Below are positions 36,074 to 44,245 of a stretch of DNA of 64,000 nt, piece after piece. Below the pieces are notes generated by a model. It searched no databases. It saw nothing but the letters and a program-made list of their open reading frames with translations, and was not told the DNA's origin. The stretch covers positions 26,348 through 90,347 of the forward strand of contig JAFZVY010000085.1 of the NCBI GenBank assembly GCA_017617575.1, in the 5' to 3' direction. The translations under genes and the position numbers were made by a program. Each line of letters opens with the position of its first letter. Position 1 is the first letter of the stretch. Source of the DNA: Bacteroidaceae bacterium. Its GTDB lineage: Bacteria; Bacteroidota; Bacteroidia; Bacteroidales; Bacteroidaceae.

Positions 36074-39000
36074 TCACTTCATGACTTTAAACGTGTTCTC
36101 ATAGCCGACATTAACAATGAACAAACCATTGCCATTGATGTCGAATGTGCAATCTCCTGCGTTTGTATAACCTGAGGCTACAAGCTTGCCGTTGGCGTCA
36201 TAAATGCGGATTGGAAGGTTCTCCTTTGCGTTGTTAACAACTATGCTACCATTAGAGGCATATACGCGTATATCAGCCTTAGTAGTTGCAATATCCACTT
36301 GTACTGGTGTCATCTCCCTTATGTCAACAAAGTTTTCCCATTCGTCTGCGTTCTTGTATGCTTCAACCAATCCTGGAAGAACATAGAGGATGGCTTTCTC
36401 GTAACATTTTTCCGAGAAAGCATTTGAGTTTAAGTAAACTTTCTCCGGGTCTTCAGCATACGAATAGATGGCTTTGACGAAGTTGCTGTTTATGAAAGAT
36501 TCCGACTCAATACGTGTTATGGAACTTGGTATATATATGGAATCAATTGCATTACATCCTGAGAAAGAACTAACACCAAGCTCTTTAATGCCGTCAGGCA
36601 CAGATACAGATGAGAGTTCAGAGCAATCTTTGAATGCAGATATTTCGATTCTTGATAGGGAATCAGAAAGTTTCAAAGTTTTCATCTTATTGCATCCTGA
36701 AAATGCTGATGTTCCAAGTTGTGTGACCGTGTCTGGTAGTTTCAGCGAGGTCAGTAAGACGCAGTTTTTGAATGCTTCTTTTTTAATCTTTTGTATGCCA
36801 TCAAGTATTGTGAGCGTAGTGAGGTTGCTACATGACTCGAAGGCGTTGCTTCCTATGCTGTCAATATTCTCATGTATTGTGATTCTTTTGATACCAGAAG
36901 AGTAGAACGCTAATGAGTCTATATAGTTAACGGATTTTGGAAAATCAACGGTCACAAGTTTCTTACAACCATAGAATGTGCAATTCTGAATGGTCTTCAA
37001 CTTGTTGGGAAGTTCTATTGATTCAAGGCTTCTGCATCCATAGAAAGCTTCAGCTCCAATGCTAATTACGCTATTTGGTACTGTCATGTTTTCGAGAGAT
37101 GAGCAGTCCCTAAAGGCAGATTGACATATACTGTCCAAATAAGCTGGCAGCTCTATGTGAGCAAGGGAGTTACAATCGAAGAATGCACTCTCACCAATAG
37201 ATTTTATTGTGTTTGGACACGTAATTGTCTTGAGACTATGACAACCGCGGAACAGTCCTTCGTTTATTATCGTAATATTTGGTAATACGACAGAGTCAAG
37301 TGACTCACAATATGAAAATGCTCTTGCTCCAATGTTTGTTATGGTGCTTGGCATGTCAACCTTTTTTAGGTTACGACATTGAAAGAATGCCTCGTTATCG
37401 ATGGATGTCATAGCCTTTGGAAGCTTGATGTATCTAAGTGCCGTACAAGACATGAAGGCATTGAATCCTATTTCCTCAACCAAGTCCGGAATGATAATCG
37501 ACTTTAATGAGCTACATCCACCAAATGTCATCGCTCCAATGCGTGTGAGGGAATCCGATAGTTTTATGTTTTCAAGTTTTGTACATGAACTGAAAAGCGA
37601 TTCGCCAATGTATGTTACGGAATTAGGAATGGTAATGGATTTCAGTTTGTCACAAACGGCAAAGGCTGCCGCCCCTATGCTCTTTACTGAGTTAGGGATG
37701 TTTATGTTTGTAAGTTTTGAACACTTGCGGAAAGCACCTTGTCCAATTTCCGTTACCGACTCTGGAATATTGAAAGACTTGATTTCGGAACAAGCTGAGA
37801 ATGCGTATGCTCCAATGGTCGTAACAGAGTTCGGAATTGAAACAGACGTAATCTTATCAGATTTATAGAACAAGTATCCTCCAATTTTTTTTACTCCGTC
37901 AGGTATTGTAACGTCGCCTTTGAGTTCCTTGCCTTTGTAATAAAAGTGTACGCTGTGTGGAATCTTTGAGACAAAGTAGTTGTCGTTGGAAAAGTCTATG
38001 ATGTTTATCTTGACAAAAGACAAAGAATTGCAACCAGAGAATATTTCAGTAACTAGTGACTTTCCGACGTTGTTTATAGTGTTGGATGCTGAGAAATTTT
38101 TTATGTTCTTACATCCGTCAAATGCGTTGTCTCCTACTGTCGTTACTGACTCTGGTAGGTACATGTCGTTAAGTGTTACGCAGTTTTGGAAAGCGAAATC
38201 GCCTATCTTTATTATTGAGTTTGGAAGGTTTATGTTCTTGAGTGAGCTACATCCGCTGAATGCGTAATTGCCAATTGTAGCCACACTGTTTGCAATGTAA
38301 ACGTTTGTGATATTGTAACAATCGTAAAAGGCATAATTGCCTATGCTGCTCACGGTACTTGGTATGTTTACGGTCTTTATTCTTTTTGCACCATAAAAGA
38401 CATTGTCACCTAATTTGCTTACTCCATTTGGCACTATAATATCACCCTCTAACTCTTTGCCATCAAAGTAATAGCGGATGCTGTGTCCAAACAGTAAGCC
38501 TACTTTGTTCTCTATGCTAAAACTGCCTATGTTTATTCTTGTTTCTAATATTTTACAGCCGTAAAAAATGTCTGAACCTAATTGCTGTATGGTATTAGGC
38601 AATTCTACATAGTTAAGGCTTGAACAATTCTGAAATGCCGAACTACCAATGCTTTTTACGGAATTAGGAATGATGATTGATGAAAGGTTTTGACAGTAGT
38701 AAAACAACTTGCTCTCTATGGAAGTCAAAGATTCAGGAAGCTTGACGGAGGCAAGCGTTGTACTCCATAGGAATGCACTTTCGCCAATGCTCTTTACGGA
38801 GTCAGGTATTTCCATTGACTTGAGGGAAGAGCAATATGCAAATGCTTTGTTTCCTATCTTTTTCAATGATTGTGGAAGTGTAATGGACTCTAGTTCTTTA
38901 CAAGATACAAAGGCTCCACTACCAATTTCTGTTACTGTGAATGTCTCGTCGTCATACTCAATGGTTTCTGGAATGACGTACGATGACTGGTCATATTCGT

Positions 39001-39130
39001 CTTGAATTACGCATGCTGTGTTATTTTCGTAATTCAAGGAATACCTTAATGCGTCAATAACAACGCCATCACGTGCGTGGCAGCAAAGTGATGTAAGGGT
39101 AAGTGTGAGAATTAGTAAGTATTTATTCAT
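36074..39130 (-). CDS. BspA-type leucine-rich repeat surface protein
   Basis: 1018 residues with a signal peptide at 1-19 (MNKYLLILTLTLTSLCCHA). More than 30 repeats of the BspA (LRR_5, Treponema pallidum-type) 23-residue pattern follow, such as IGESAFLWSTTLASVKLPES and IGSSAFQNCSSLNYVELPNT. The last 75 residues (IRIYDANGKLVASGYTNAGD to GYENTFKVMK) form a type A sorting domain for the type IX secretion system, so it is expected to be exported and surface anchored. BspA proteins bind fibronectin or fibrinogen and co-aggregate bacteria. The promoter is at 39274-39303, with a 22-bp phased array just upstream of it. Confidence 0.93.
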   Translation of the reverse strand: MNKYLLILTLTLTSLCCHARDGVVIDALRYSLNYENNTACVIQDEYDQSSYVIPETIEYDDETFTVTEIGSGAFVSCKELESITLPQSLKKIGNKAFAYCSSLKSMEIPDSVKSIGESAFLWSTTLASVKLPESLTSIESKLFYYCQNLSSIIIPNSVKSIGSSAFQNCSSLNYVELPNTIQQLGSDIFYGCKILETRINIGSFSIENKVGLLFGHSIRYYFDGKELEGDIIVPNGVSKLGDNVFYGAKRIKTVNIPSTVSSIGNYAFYDCYNITNVYIANSVATIGNYAFSGCSSLKNINLPNSIIKIGDFAFQNCVTLNDMYLPESVTTVGDNAFDGCKNIKNFSASNTINNVGKSLVTEIFSGCNSLSFVKINIIDFSNDNYFVSKIPHSVHFYYKGKELKGDVTIPDGVKKIGGYLFYKSDKITSVSIPNSVTTIGAYAFSACSEIKSFNIPESVTEIGQGAFRKCSKLTNINIPNSVKSIGAAAFAVCDKLKSITIPNSVTYIGESLFSSCTKLENIKLSDSLTRIGAMTFGGCSSLKSIIIPDLVEEIGFNAFMSCTALRYIKLPKAMTSIDNEAFFQCRNLKKVDMPSTITNIGARAFSYCESLDSVVLPNITIINEGLFRGCHSLKTITCPNTIKSIGESAFFDCNSLAHIELPAYLDSICQSAFRDCSSLENMTVPNSVISIGAEAFYGCRSLESIELPNKLKTIQNCTFYGCKKLVTVDFPKSVNYIDSLAFYSSGIKRITIHENIDSIGSNAFESCSNLTTLTILDGIQKIKKEAFKNCVLLTSLKLPDTVTQLGTSAFSGCNKMKTLKLSDSLSRIEISAFKDCSELSSVSVPDGIKELGVSSFSGCNAIDSIYIPSSITRIESESFINSNFVKAIYSYAEDPEKVYLNSNAFSEKCYEKAILYVLPGLVEAYKNADEWENFVDIREMTPVQVDIATTKADIRVYASNGSIVVNNAKENLPIRIYDANGKLVASGYTNAGDCTFDINGNGLFIVNVGYENTFKVMK

Positions 39131-39273
39131 GTCGTTTGTTTTTGTATTCGCTGATTCCCAGAAGCAAATGCAATTGGATAGTTGGTAAGGAAAAGCGTGG
39201 GAACTATTGCTGCCCTATGTAGGGAACTTGCAAACGCTTTGTTAAAGACAACCGTTATTAAGGGTTTGCAGGG

Positions 39274-39303
39274 CAAATATAGACATAATAAATGAAAAAA
39301 CAA
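39274..39303 (-). promoter_or_regulatory. Promoter of the BspA-like gene
   Basis: Minus-strand TTG (39301-39303), 19 bp, TATATTTG (39274-39281), leader about 138 nt. Confidence 0.7.
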
Positions 39304-39394
39304 GATACCATTGTGCATTATTTACCGAAATACGTTAAAATTCCCATGATTGTTTGCTGTTGCAGATACAATGGGTGGTATGTGAAAACACATT

Positions 39395-39586
39395 AGAACG
39401 TACCAGTTGAAAGGTTGGTGCGCTCCAATTATGTTATTGATGCGCTTCGATTATTTTGCTGATACGTATCATTGACTTAATTGATACGTATGAATAATAT
39501 CAACGATACGTATCGTTATTTTTAGTCATAATTTAACGCCCTTTTAATGTTCGTTTAACGGACGTTAAACGAAAGGCGTTAGAACG
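39395..39586. repeat. 22-bp phased palindrome array merging into an 11-bp array
   Basis: Ten-bp cores start exactly every 22 bp: AGAACGTACC 39395, GGTGCGCTCC 39417, GATGCGCTTC 39439, GATACGTATC 39461, GATACGTATG 39483, GATACGTATC 39505. GATACGTATC is a perfect palindrome. The 12-bp spacers are unrelated. Then TTTAACG 39532, TTTAATG 39543, TTTAACG 39554 and TTAAACG 39565 repeat every 11 bp, with a perfect 11-bp hairpin TTCGTTTAACG/CGTTAAACGAA at 39550-39573. It lies about 90 bp above the bspA-like promoter. Confidence 0.93.
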
Positions 39587-39591
39587 TAATA

Positions 39592-39626
39592 AAGGCTGGA
39601 TTTGTTTTGCAAAACCAGCCTTGTTT
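39592..39626. terminator. Hairpin at the 3' end of the NUDIX gene
   Basis: AAGGCTGG (39592) pairs with CCAGCCTT (39615). A T-run follows on the plus strand and an A-run precedes, so on the minus strand the T-tract is weak. It directly adjoins the stop codon of the NUDIX gene. Confidence 0.5.
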
Positions 39627-40184
39627 TTATGCATACAGATGGAAGTATTTCCATAGTGGTGCACACATGAGTGAGTGGATGAATTCACCGTTCAGAAGCA
39701 TCTGATATACTTCTTCCTTACTACGAAGAAAGACTTTAATGTCCTCTGTCTCGTCAAGGTGTTGGTCGCTAACTTTCCTTACTCCCTCGGCAAGGTAGCA
39801 ATAGCAGAGATTATCCATTGAAGTGCCGTTAGGGGCAATAGTCATAAGCTCAGTCCATGTTCCACCTGTATATCCTGTTTCTTCTGCAAGTTCACGCTTG
39901 GCAGCTGTGAGTGGGTCTTCTCCTTCTTCTGCACATCCAGCACAGATCTCTGTACAGACCTTTGCCATGGCATGGCGGTACTGGCGTTCGAGTATGAATT
40001 CCCCGTCTTCTGTTATGGCTATAACGTTGATCCATGTAGGATAATGTAGCACATAGAAATCATCGTAAACCTTGCCATTTGGAAGCTCTACGGAATCTTG
40101 TCTTATGTTGAGCCATGGACGCTGGAAGATGTACTCACTCTTCCTTACCTTCCATAGCATGTTATCGTCGTTATAGTTGCTCAT
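39627..40184 (-). CDS. NUDIX hydrolase (ADP-ribose pyrophosphatase-like)
   Basis: 185 residues. The Nudix box is GEDPLTAAKRELAEETGYTGG with the REL-EE-G core, preceded by FILERQYRHAMAKVCTEICAG, as in NudF/ADP-ribose pyrophosphatases, where the N-terminal beta domain and RQYR segment contact the substrate. It hydrolyses a nucleoside diphosphate linked to another moiety; ADP-ribose or a nucleotide sugar is likely but unproven. It is cytoplasmic. It stands alone, about 130 bp from the SDR gene upstream on the same strand. Confidence 0.9.
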   Translation of the reverse strand: MSNYNDDNMLWKVRKSEYIFQRPWLNIRQDSVELPNGKVYDDFYVLHYPTWINVIAITEDGEFILERQYRHAMAKVCTEICAGCAEEGEDPLTAAKRELAEETGYTGGTWTELMTIAPNGTSMDNLCYCYLAEGVRKVSDQHLDETEDIKVFLRSKEEVYQMLLNGEFIHSLMCAPLWKYFHLYA

Positions 40185-40312
40185 GATTATAATGTCAAAT
40201 CTCTATTAGTGTGTGGGTGGTTAAAAGGAGTAAAAAGACGATAGTATGTGGATATGTCCTTACAATGTAACGTCTATTTACTCATCTTTATTTCTTTTTA
40301 CTCCCTTTTACT

Positions 40313-41065
40313 TCATCCTTTTCTATGAATTACACTTCCGCTTCCCTGATGTGTTGCGAGGATAAGTACCTCGGCAATCTGTACGTGCTTAGGTGCAGAT
40401 GCTGCATAGAAAGCCACGTCTGCTATATCGTCGCCGGTGAGAGGCTTTATTCCTTTATATACATTTGCGGCACGTTCTGTATCGCCGTGGAAACGTATGT
40501 TGCTGAAGTTTGTTTCTACAAGTCCTGGCTTGAGGTTGGTTACCCTTACTGCTGACTCTGCCACGTCGATGCGGAGGCCGTCTGATATAGCCTTTACGGC
40601 AGCCTTTGTGGCACAATACACGTTGCCGTTGGCATACGCAGCATCACCTGCCACGCTTCCTACGTTGATTACGTGTCCCTCGTTGCGCTCAATCATGGCT
40701 GGAACGATGAGGCGAGTCATGGTGAGAAGTCCCTTGATGTTGGTGTCAATCATCGTGCTCCAGTCGTCAAGGCTTCCTTCGTATTCCTTTTCAAGACCCA
40801 AGGCAAGACCAGCGTTGTTGATAAGCACATCGATTACTTTCCACTCTCCGTCAAGGCTTTCGACTGCTTTCTTTGCTGCTTCTGCATCACGCACGTCGAA
40901 GACAAGTGTCTTTACTTTGCGTCCTTTGGCTTCAATCTCTGACTTGAGAGCGCAGAGCTTAGCTTCGTTCCTACCTGTGAGTATGAGGTCGTAGCCTCCA
41001 TTTGCAAATTTCTTTGCACAAGCCTCTCCTATGCCACTTGTGGCACCTGTTATTAATGCTATCAT
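40313..41065 (-). CDS. Short-chain dehydrogenase/reductase (YdfG-like)
   Basis: 250 residues. The NADP-binding loop is TGATSGIG (5-12), followed by NNAG, the catalytic Ser in INVGSVAG, and Tyr-x3-Lys in VYCATKAAVKA. LKPGLVETNFSNIRFHGD and the C-terminus resemble YdfG, an NADP-dependent hydroxy acid (3-hydroxypropionate, L-allo-threonine, serine) dehydrogenase. The substrate here is inferred from that resemblance. It is cytoplasmic. The gap to recX holds T-rich and dyad repeats, so it is probably a single-gene unit. Confidence 0.9.
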   Translation of the reverse strand: MIALITGATSGIGEACAKKFANGGYDLILTGRNEAKLCALKSEIEAKGRKVKTLVFDVRDAEAAKKAVESLDGEWKVIDVLINNAGLALGLEKEYEGSLDDWSTMIDTNIKGLLTMTRLIVPAMIERNEGHVINVGSVAGDAAYANGNVYCATKAAVKAISDGLRIDVAESAVRVTNLKPGLVETNFSNIRFHGDTERAANVYKGIKPLTGDDIADVAFYAASAPKHVQIAEVLILATHQGSGSVIHRKG

Positions 41066-41117
41066 GTATCGTGAGTTTTTAAGTTTGTGAGTTCTTTGAG
41101 TTTGTATGTTTTGGGGG

Positions 41118-41175
41118 AGTTTGAGACCAATGACGGTCTCAAACGTTATTACTCATTCCTAATTTCTCTTTATCT
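41118..41175. repeat. GAGACC/GGTCTC dyad repeat
   Basis: TTTGAGACC, AATGAC, GGTCTCAAA, then CGTTATTACTCATTCC and a TAATTTCTC tail. It is almost identical to the copy at 25266 and lies 3' of recX. Confidence 0.75.
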
Positions 41176-41655
41176 TTATTCCTCATTATCCATCGCCCTG
41201 TTTATATCATCCATGTCGAAACCACGGGATAGAGCAAAGCGAATGAGCTTACACTTTATTTCGTACTCTGACTTGCCTTTCACGCTTCTTCGCTTTGATG
41301 CGATGAGTGCCTTGAGAGTTTCGAGGTTATCGTCCGAAGGAATCTCTTCGAGTGCATCCTCAATGGTGAATTCAGCAATACCTTTACGTTTCAGTTCGAG
41401 GCTTATGCGTACACGTCCCCATTTGTTGAAGCGAAACTTCTCTCGTACAAAGGCTCTCGCAAAGCGTTCCTCATCTATGAAGCGTTCCTTCACAAGTTGC
41501 TCAATCACCTTATCTGCAGAACCTTCTGGCATATCCCACTTATCCATCTTCTTGCGTAGGTCATACTCGCAGTATTCGGCACTTGCACATAAGGCAGAAA
41601 GCTTGAGGTAAGCCTCGTCCTTTGATACCTTTTTCTTTGGAGTGTTGCTGTACAT
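41176..41655 (-). CDS. recX: Regulatory protein RecX
   Basis: 159 residues made of three-helix repeats typical of RecX: YLKLSALCASAEYCEYDLRK, then VIEQLVKERFIDEERFARAF, then FNKWGRVRISLELKRKGIAE and YEIKCKLIRFALSRGFDMDD. RecX caps RecA filaments and inhibits recombinase activity. It is not next to recA here. Its start codon overlaps the stop codon of the upstream PfkB kinase gene, so the two are translationally coupled. It is the last gene of the pair. Confidence 0.92.
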   Translation of the reverse strand: MYSNTPKKKVSKDEAYLKLSALCASAEYCEYDLRKKMDKWDMPEGSADKVIEQLVKERFIDEERFARAFVREKFRFNKWGRVRISLELKRKGIAEFTIEDALEEIPSDDNLETLKALIASKRRSVKGKSEYEIKCKLIRFALSRGFDMDDINRAMDNEE

Positions 41656-42584
41656 CAGAGTGATTCCTTTACTTCCTTTGCAAATTCCTTGCTGATGGAG
41701 TTGTTAAGACTCTGGCAGACGTTGGATGCAAGTGTTTGTCCCATATTGACGATCTTTGTCCAAGTAGCCTCGTCAAGTTCTGCTATGTCGTCCTTCCTTA
41801 CCCTATTGCTCATGAGTGCATACACCACACCAGCGTTGAAATTATCGCCAGCGCCGATGGTGCTTACCGTCTCAATCTTTTTTACCGCAAATGTCTTGTT
41901 GCAGGTTGGAGTGATGAGGCGTATGTCTCCATCTGCATCCGTGCAGAGCATCGTCTTGCAATGGAATGATACCTTACTGTCGTAAGCTTCCTGGGCATCG
42001 GATATCTCAAACATATTGTAGAAATCCTCAGTTGAACCGCGCACAATGTCTGCATATTCAAAGTTCTCAAGGATGGTAGGGTAGAGCTTTATAGCCTCGT
42101 CCTTGTGACTTGAACGGAAGTTGATGTCGTAATATACGAGTGCTCCGCGTTCCTTTGCATATTCAAGGAAACTCTTCACCTTGTCTCTCAGCACAGGATT
42201 GAGTACAAAGTATGAACCCATCATGATGATGTCGTCTGCATTTATCTCTGGCCACTCCACGTCAAGACGGGCCTTTGGGTAATCCTTATAGAAAGAATAT
42301 TCAGCATCGTTCTTGTCATTCAAATAAGCAAGTGAGATGGCAGTCCTTCCATCCTCATATACACACACGCTATCCGTGTTGATGCCATTGTCTATCATGA
42401 ACTCCTTGATCTGCTGACCTACCTTATCATTTCCTGTCTCCGTTATCATCGTCACGTTCTGACCAAGGCGACCCAGCGAGATGAGTCCGTTGAATACAGA
42501 ACCTCCAGGAACGGCTGCCGTTGGCTGCCCGTTCTTGAAGATGATGTCCATTATTGTCTCTCCTATACCTATTATCTTGCGCAT
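41655..42584 (-). CDS. PfkB-family carbohydrate kinase (fructokinase-like)
   Basis: 309 residues. The N-terminal substrate segment GETIMDIIFKNGQPTAAVPGGSVFNGLISLGRLG and the C-terminal anion-hole motif VSTIGAGDNFNAG, with the catalytic Asp, define the ribokinase/PfkB family. It phosphorylates a sugar or nucleoside with ATP in the cytoplasm; fructose is a common guess for this group but is not proven. It is the first gene of a two-gene unit with recX. Linkage of a sugar kinase and recX has no obvious functional logic. Confidence 0.9.
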   Translation of the reverse strand: MRKIIGIGETIMDIIFKNGQPTAAVPGGSVFNGLISLGRLGQNVTMITETGNDKVGQQIKEFMIDNGINTDSVCVYEDGRTAISLAYLNDKNDAEYSFYKDYPKARLDVEWPEINADDIIMMGSYFVLNPVLRDKVKSFLEYAKERGALVYYDINFRSSHKDEAIKLYPTILENFEYADIVRGSTEDFYNMFEISDAQEAYDSKVSFHCKTMLCTDADGDIRLITPTCNKTFAVKKIETVSTIGAGDNFNAGVVYALMSNRVRKDDIAELDEATWTKIVNMGQTLASNVCQSLNNSISKEFAKEVKESL

Positions 42585-42753
42585 AAAATCATTTACAATT
42601 TATGAAATACAATATTATTGACCTCAGCCTGTTTAGGCATAAACTACCTTGTCTTTTATTTTGTTTGTAAAAATAGATTGATTGGCTTGTATTTTCTATA
42701 TTCACGAAAAACAAGCGTTCTTGGTATAAATACCTATTGTTTTTTCTAACTTT

Positions 42754-43299
42754 TTATTCTTCTTCTTTATTGATAACCTGCACGAGTTCCTCAAACGTGT
42801 TTACGCAAACGAGCATCTCGTCAAATGGCTTATTGACAACGTTCTTGTCGAGCAATCCATTGAGGAACTGCAGAAGACCATCCCAAAAGCCGTTGATGTT
42901 CCAAAGTATAATCTTTTTGTTGTGTATGCCGATAGTATTTGATGCCATCACCGTAAACATCTCATCAAGCGTACCAATGCTTCCTGGAAGAACCACGAGT
43001 ACCTCCGACTCGCTTTCAAGGAAAGTTTTCCTGTCAGTCAAGTCTTCGCAACGAAAGTTGATGTCAATGTAATCGCTTACTCTGTTCTGTTCTGTGAGAA
43101 TTCTTGGTACGATGCCAAATACCGTACCACCATTTTCGTGTACAGCCTTAGCCAGAGTCTCCATGAGTCCACAGTTTGCTCCACCATATACGAGCGTCTT
43201 CTTGTTCTTCCCCATCCATGTTCCCAGTTTCTCAGCCTCCTTATAATATATGGAGTCCATTCTGTTGGATGAAGAGCAGAATATACCTATTTTATTCAT
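42754..43299 (-). CDS. LOG-family protein (cytokinin riboside 5'-monophosphate phosphoribohydrolase-like)
   Basis: 181 residues from MNKIGIFCSSSNR; a start seven codons upstream is possible but less typical. The Rossmann-like LOG/TIGR00730 fold shows YGGANCGLMETLAKAVHENG and the catalytic region VVLPGSIGTLDEMF. The usual motif is PGGxGTxxE; here the second Gly is Ser. Family members release the base from nucleoside 5'-monophosphates, and the bacterial role is mostly unknown. It is cytoplasmic. Its upstream region faces the putative non-coding RNA promoter on the opposite strand. Confidence 0.9.
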   Translation of the reverse strand: MNKIGIFCSSSNRMDSIYYKEAEKLGTWMGKNKKTLVYGGANCGLMETLAKAVHENGGTVFGIVPRILTEQNRVSDYIDINFRCEDLTDRKTFLESESEVLVVLPGSIGTLDEMFTVMASNTIGIHNKKIILWNINGFWDGLLQFLNGLLDKNVVNKPFDEMLVCVNTFEELVQVINKEEE

Positions 43300-43506
43300 T
43301 GTAGATTTTATTTTATGCAAATATCCGAAACTTTTGCGAAAGTAGCAAATTATTACGACGATAATCCTGTTTTATCTAAAACTGTTAATAAATACAAAAT
43401 GACTTGTGTGTGGGTGCACAATTATGCATTTTTGCTGTGTGTTCCCACACAATTCTTGACAATAATCATTAAAACTGCTAATTTTTGCATTTTTACTAAT
43501 AAAATC

Positions 43507-43537
43507 TTTGTTAGTTTCTGAAAGTGCCGTACCTTTG
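43507..43537 (+). promoter_or_regulatory. Consensus promoter of the putative non-coding RNA
   Basis: TTTG (43507-43510), 19 bp, TACCTTTG (43530-43537), one of the best matches in the window. No protein gene follows on this strand before the terminator at 43987-44018. Confidence 0.75.
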
Positions 43538-43542
43538 CAGTG

Positions 43543-44018
43543 TCAAAAGGAAATAACAATCCTGATGACATAAATAAAAGTAGAGAGTATTAGTTTAAGG
43601 TAAGTAAAAAAGATTGTTTAGGAAACTCTCGATAGGTAAAGGTAAAGATTGTTTAGGAAAGGTAAAATAGGTTGATATAAGGTTTAGTTTTTGGTATTAA
43701 AGATTATTCAGGTTGGTTTTCATTAGGTTTGGTTTTTTCAACGGTAAAAAAGATTTGTTTTTCAAGGGTGATTATTAAAAGTGGTTGCGGCCACAATTAA
43801 AAGGATATTTTCGGTTGAATAAGTTTTAATTTAGGTAAAATCAGATTGCAAATATTTAGGTTAAGGGTTTTAAGGTATTAGATTTGGTTTTTTCATAGGT
43901 TTGGTTAAGGTATTAGGTTTGTTTTCTCGGTTAACAAGGAGTTTAACTCCATTTTCTAAAGTAAAAACTTATTCAAACTTCATAATGACAGCAGTCGTAG
44001 AGACTTCTGTCTTTTTTT
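43543..44018 (+). ncRNA. Putative orphan non-coding RNA, about 475 nt, C-depleted and repeat-containing
   Basis: Bounded by a consensus promoter and an intrinsic terminator, with no ORF longer than a few codons that looks real. By hand count, 43621-43920 has about 72 G and 16 C, a strong skew. Internal repeats: AAAGATTGTTTAGGAAA at 43609 and 43644 (17 bp, exact), ATTAGGTTTGGTTTTTTCA at 43722 with one mismatch at 43877, and many GGTAA/GGTTT words. A GC-rich GTGGTTGCGGCCAC palindrome lies at 43781-43794. It does not look like tmRNA, RNase P RNA, SRP RNA or a riboswitch. The role is unknown; an unstructured G-rich RNA could act as a pairing or protein sponge. Confidence 0.55.
43987..44018 (+). 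terminator. Intrinsic terminator of the putative non-coding RNA
   Basis: GACAGCAGTC (43987), loop GTAGA, GACTTCTGTC (44002), nine of ten pairs, then seven T. Confidence 0.85.
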
Positions 44019-44182
44019 GTTTTAAAGGATTTTCTCTCACTTGTTTTTATTATAACGTTATTTCTTCATGAGTAAAATTCATTTATTATGTCACGATGGC
44101 TGTTTGTTTACTACATGATGTAGATAATATGCTATTATAATCTTTAATTCTTAACCACATTTAATAATGTTATGTATAAATG

Positions 44183-44224
44183 AAAATAGCGTTTGATGCA
44201 CTATTAGTGTTCAAACGCTATTTT
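44183..44224 (-). terminator. Terminator of the fimbrillin-like gene
   Basis: A 14-bp perfect stem AAAATAGCGTTTGA / TCAAACGCTATTTT. On the minus strand it ends in TTTTCATTT. It lies 22 nt past the stop codon. Confidence 0.75.
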
Positions 44225-44245
44225 ATATAGAGAATTTGTTAGATT

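Noticed and set aside
39395-39586. CRISPR array
   Set aside because: Cores are only 10 bp with 12-bp spacers and vary between units; no cas genes are nearby. The 22-bp period is far below known repeat-spacer units.
43543-44018. tmRNA, RNase P RNA or SRP RNA as identity of the orphan transcript
   Set aside because: No tRNA-like ends, tag ORF or conserved helices of these RNAs were seen, and the sequence is C-poor and largely unstructured.
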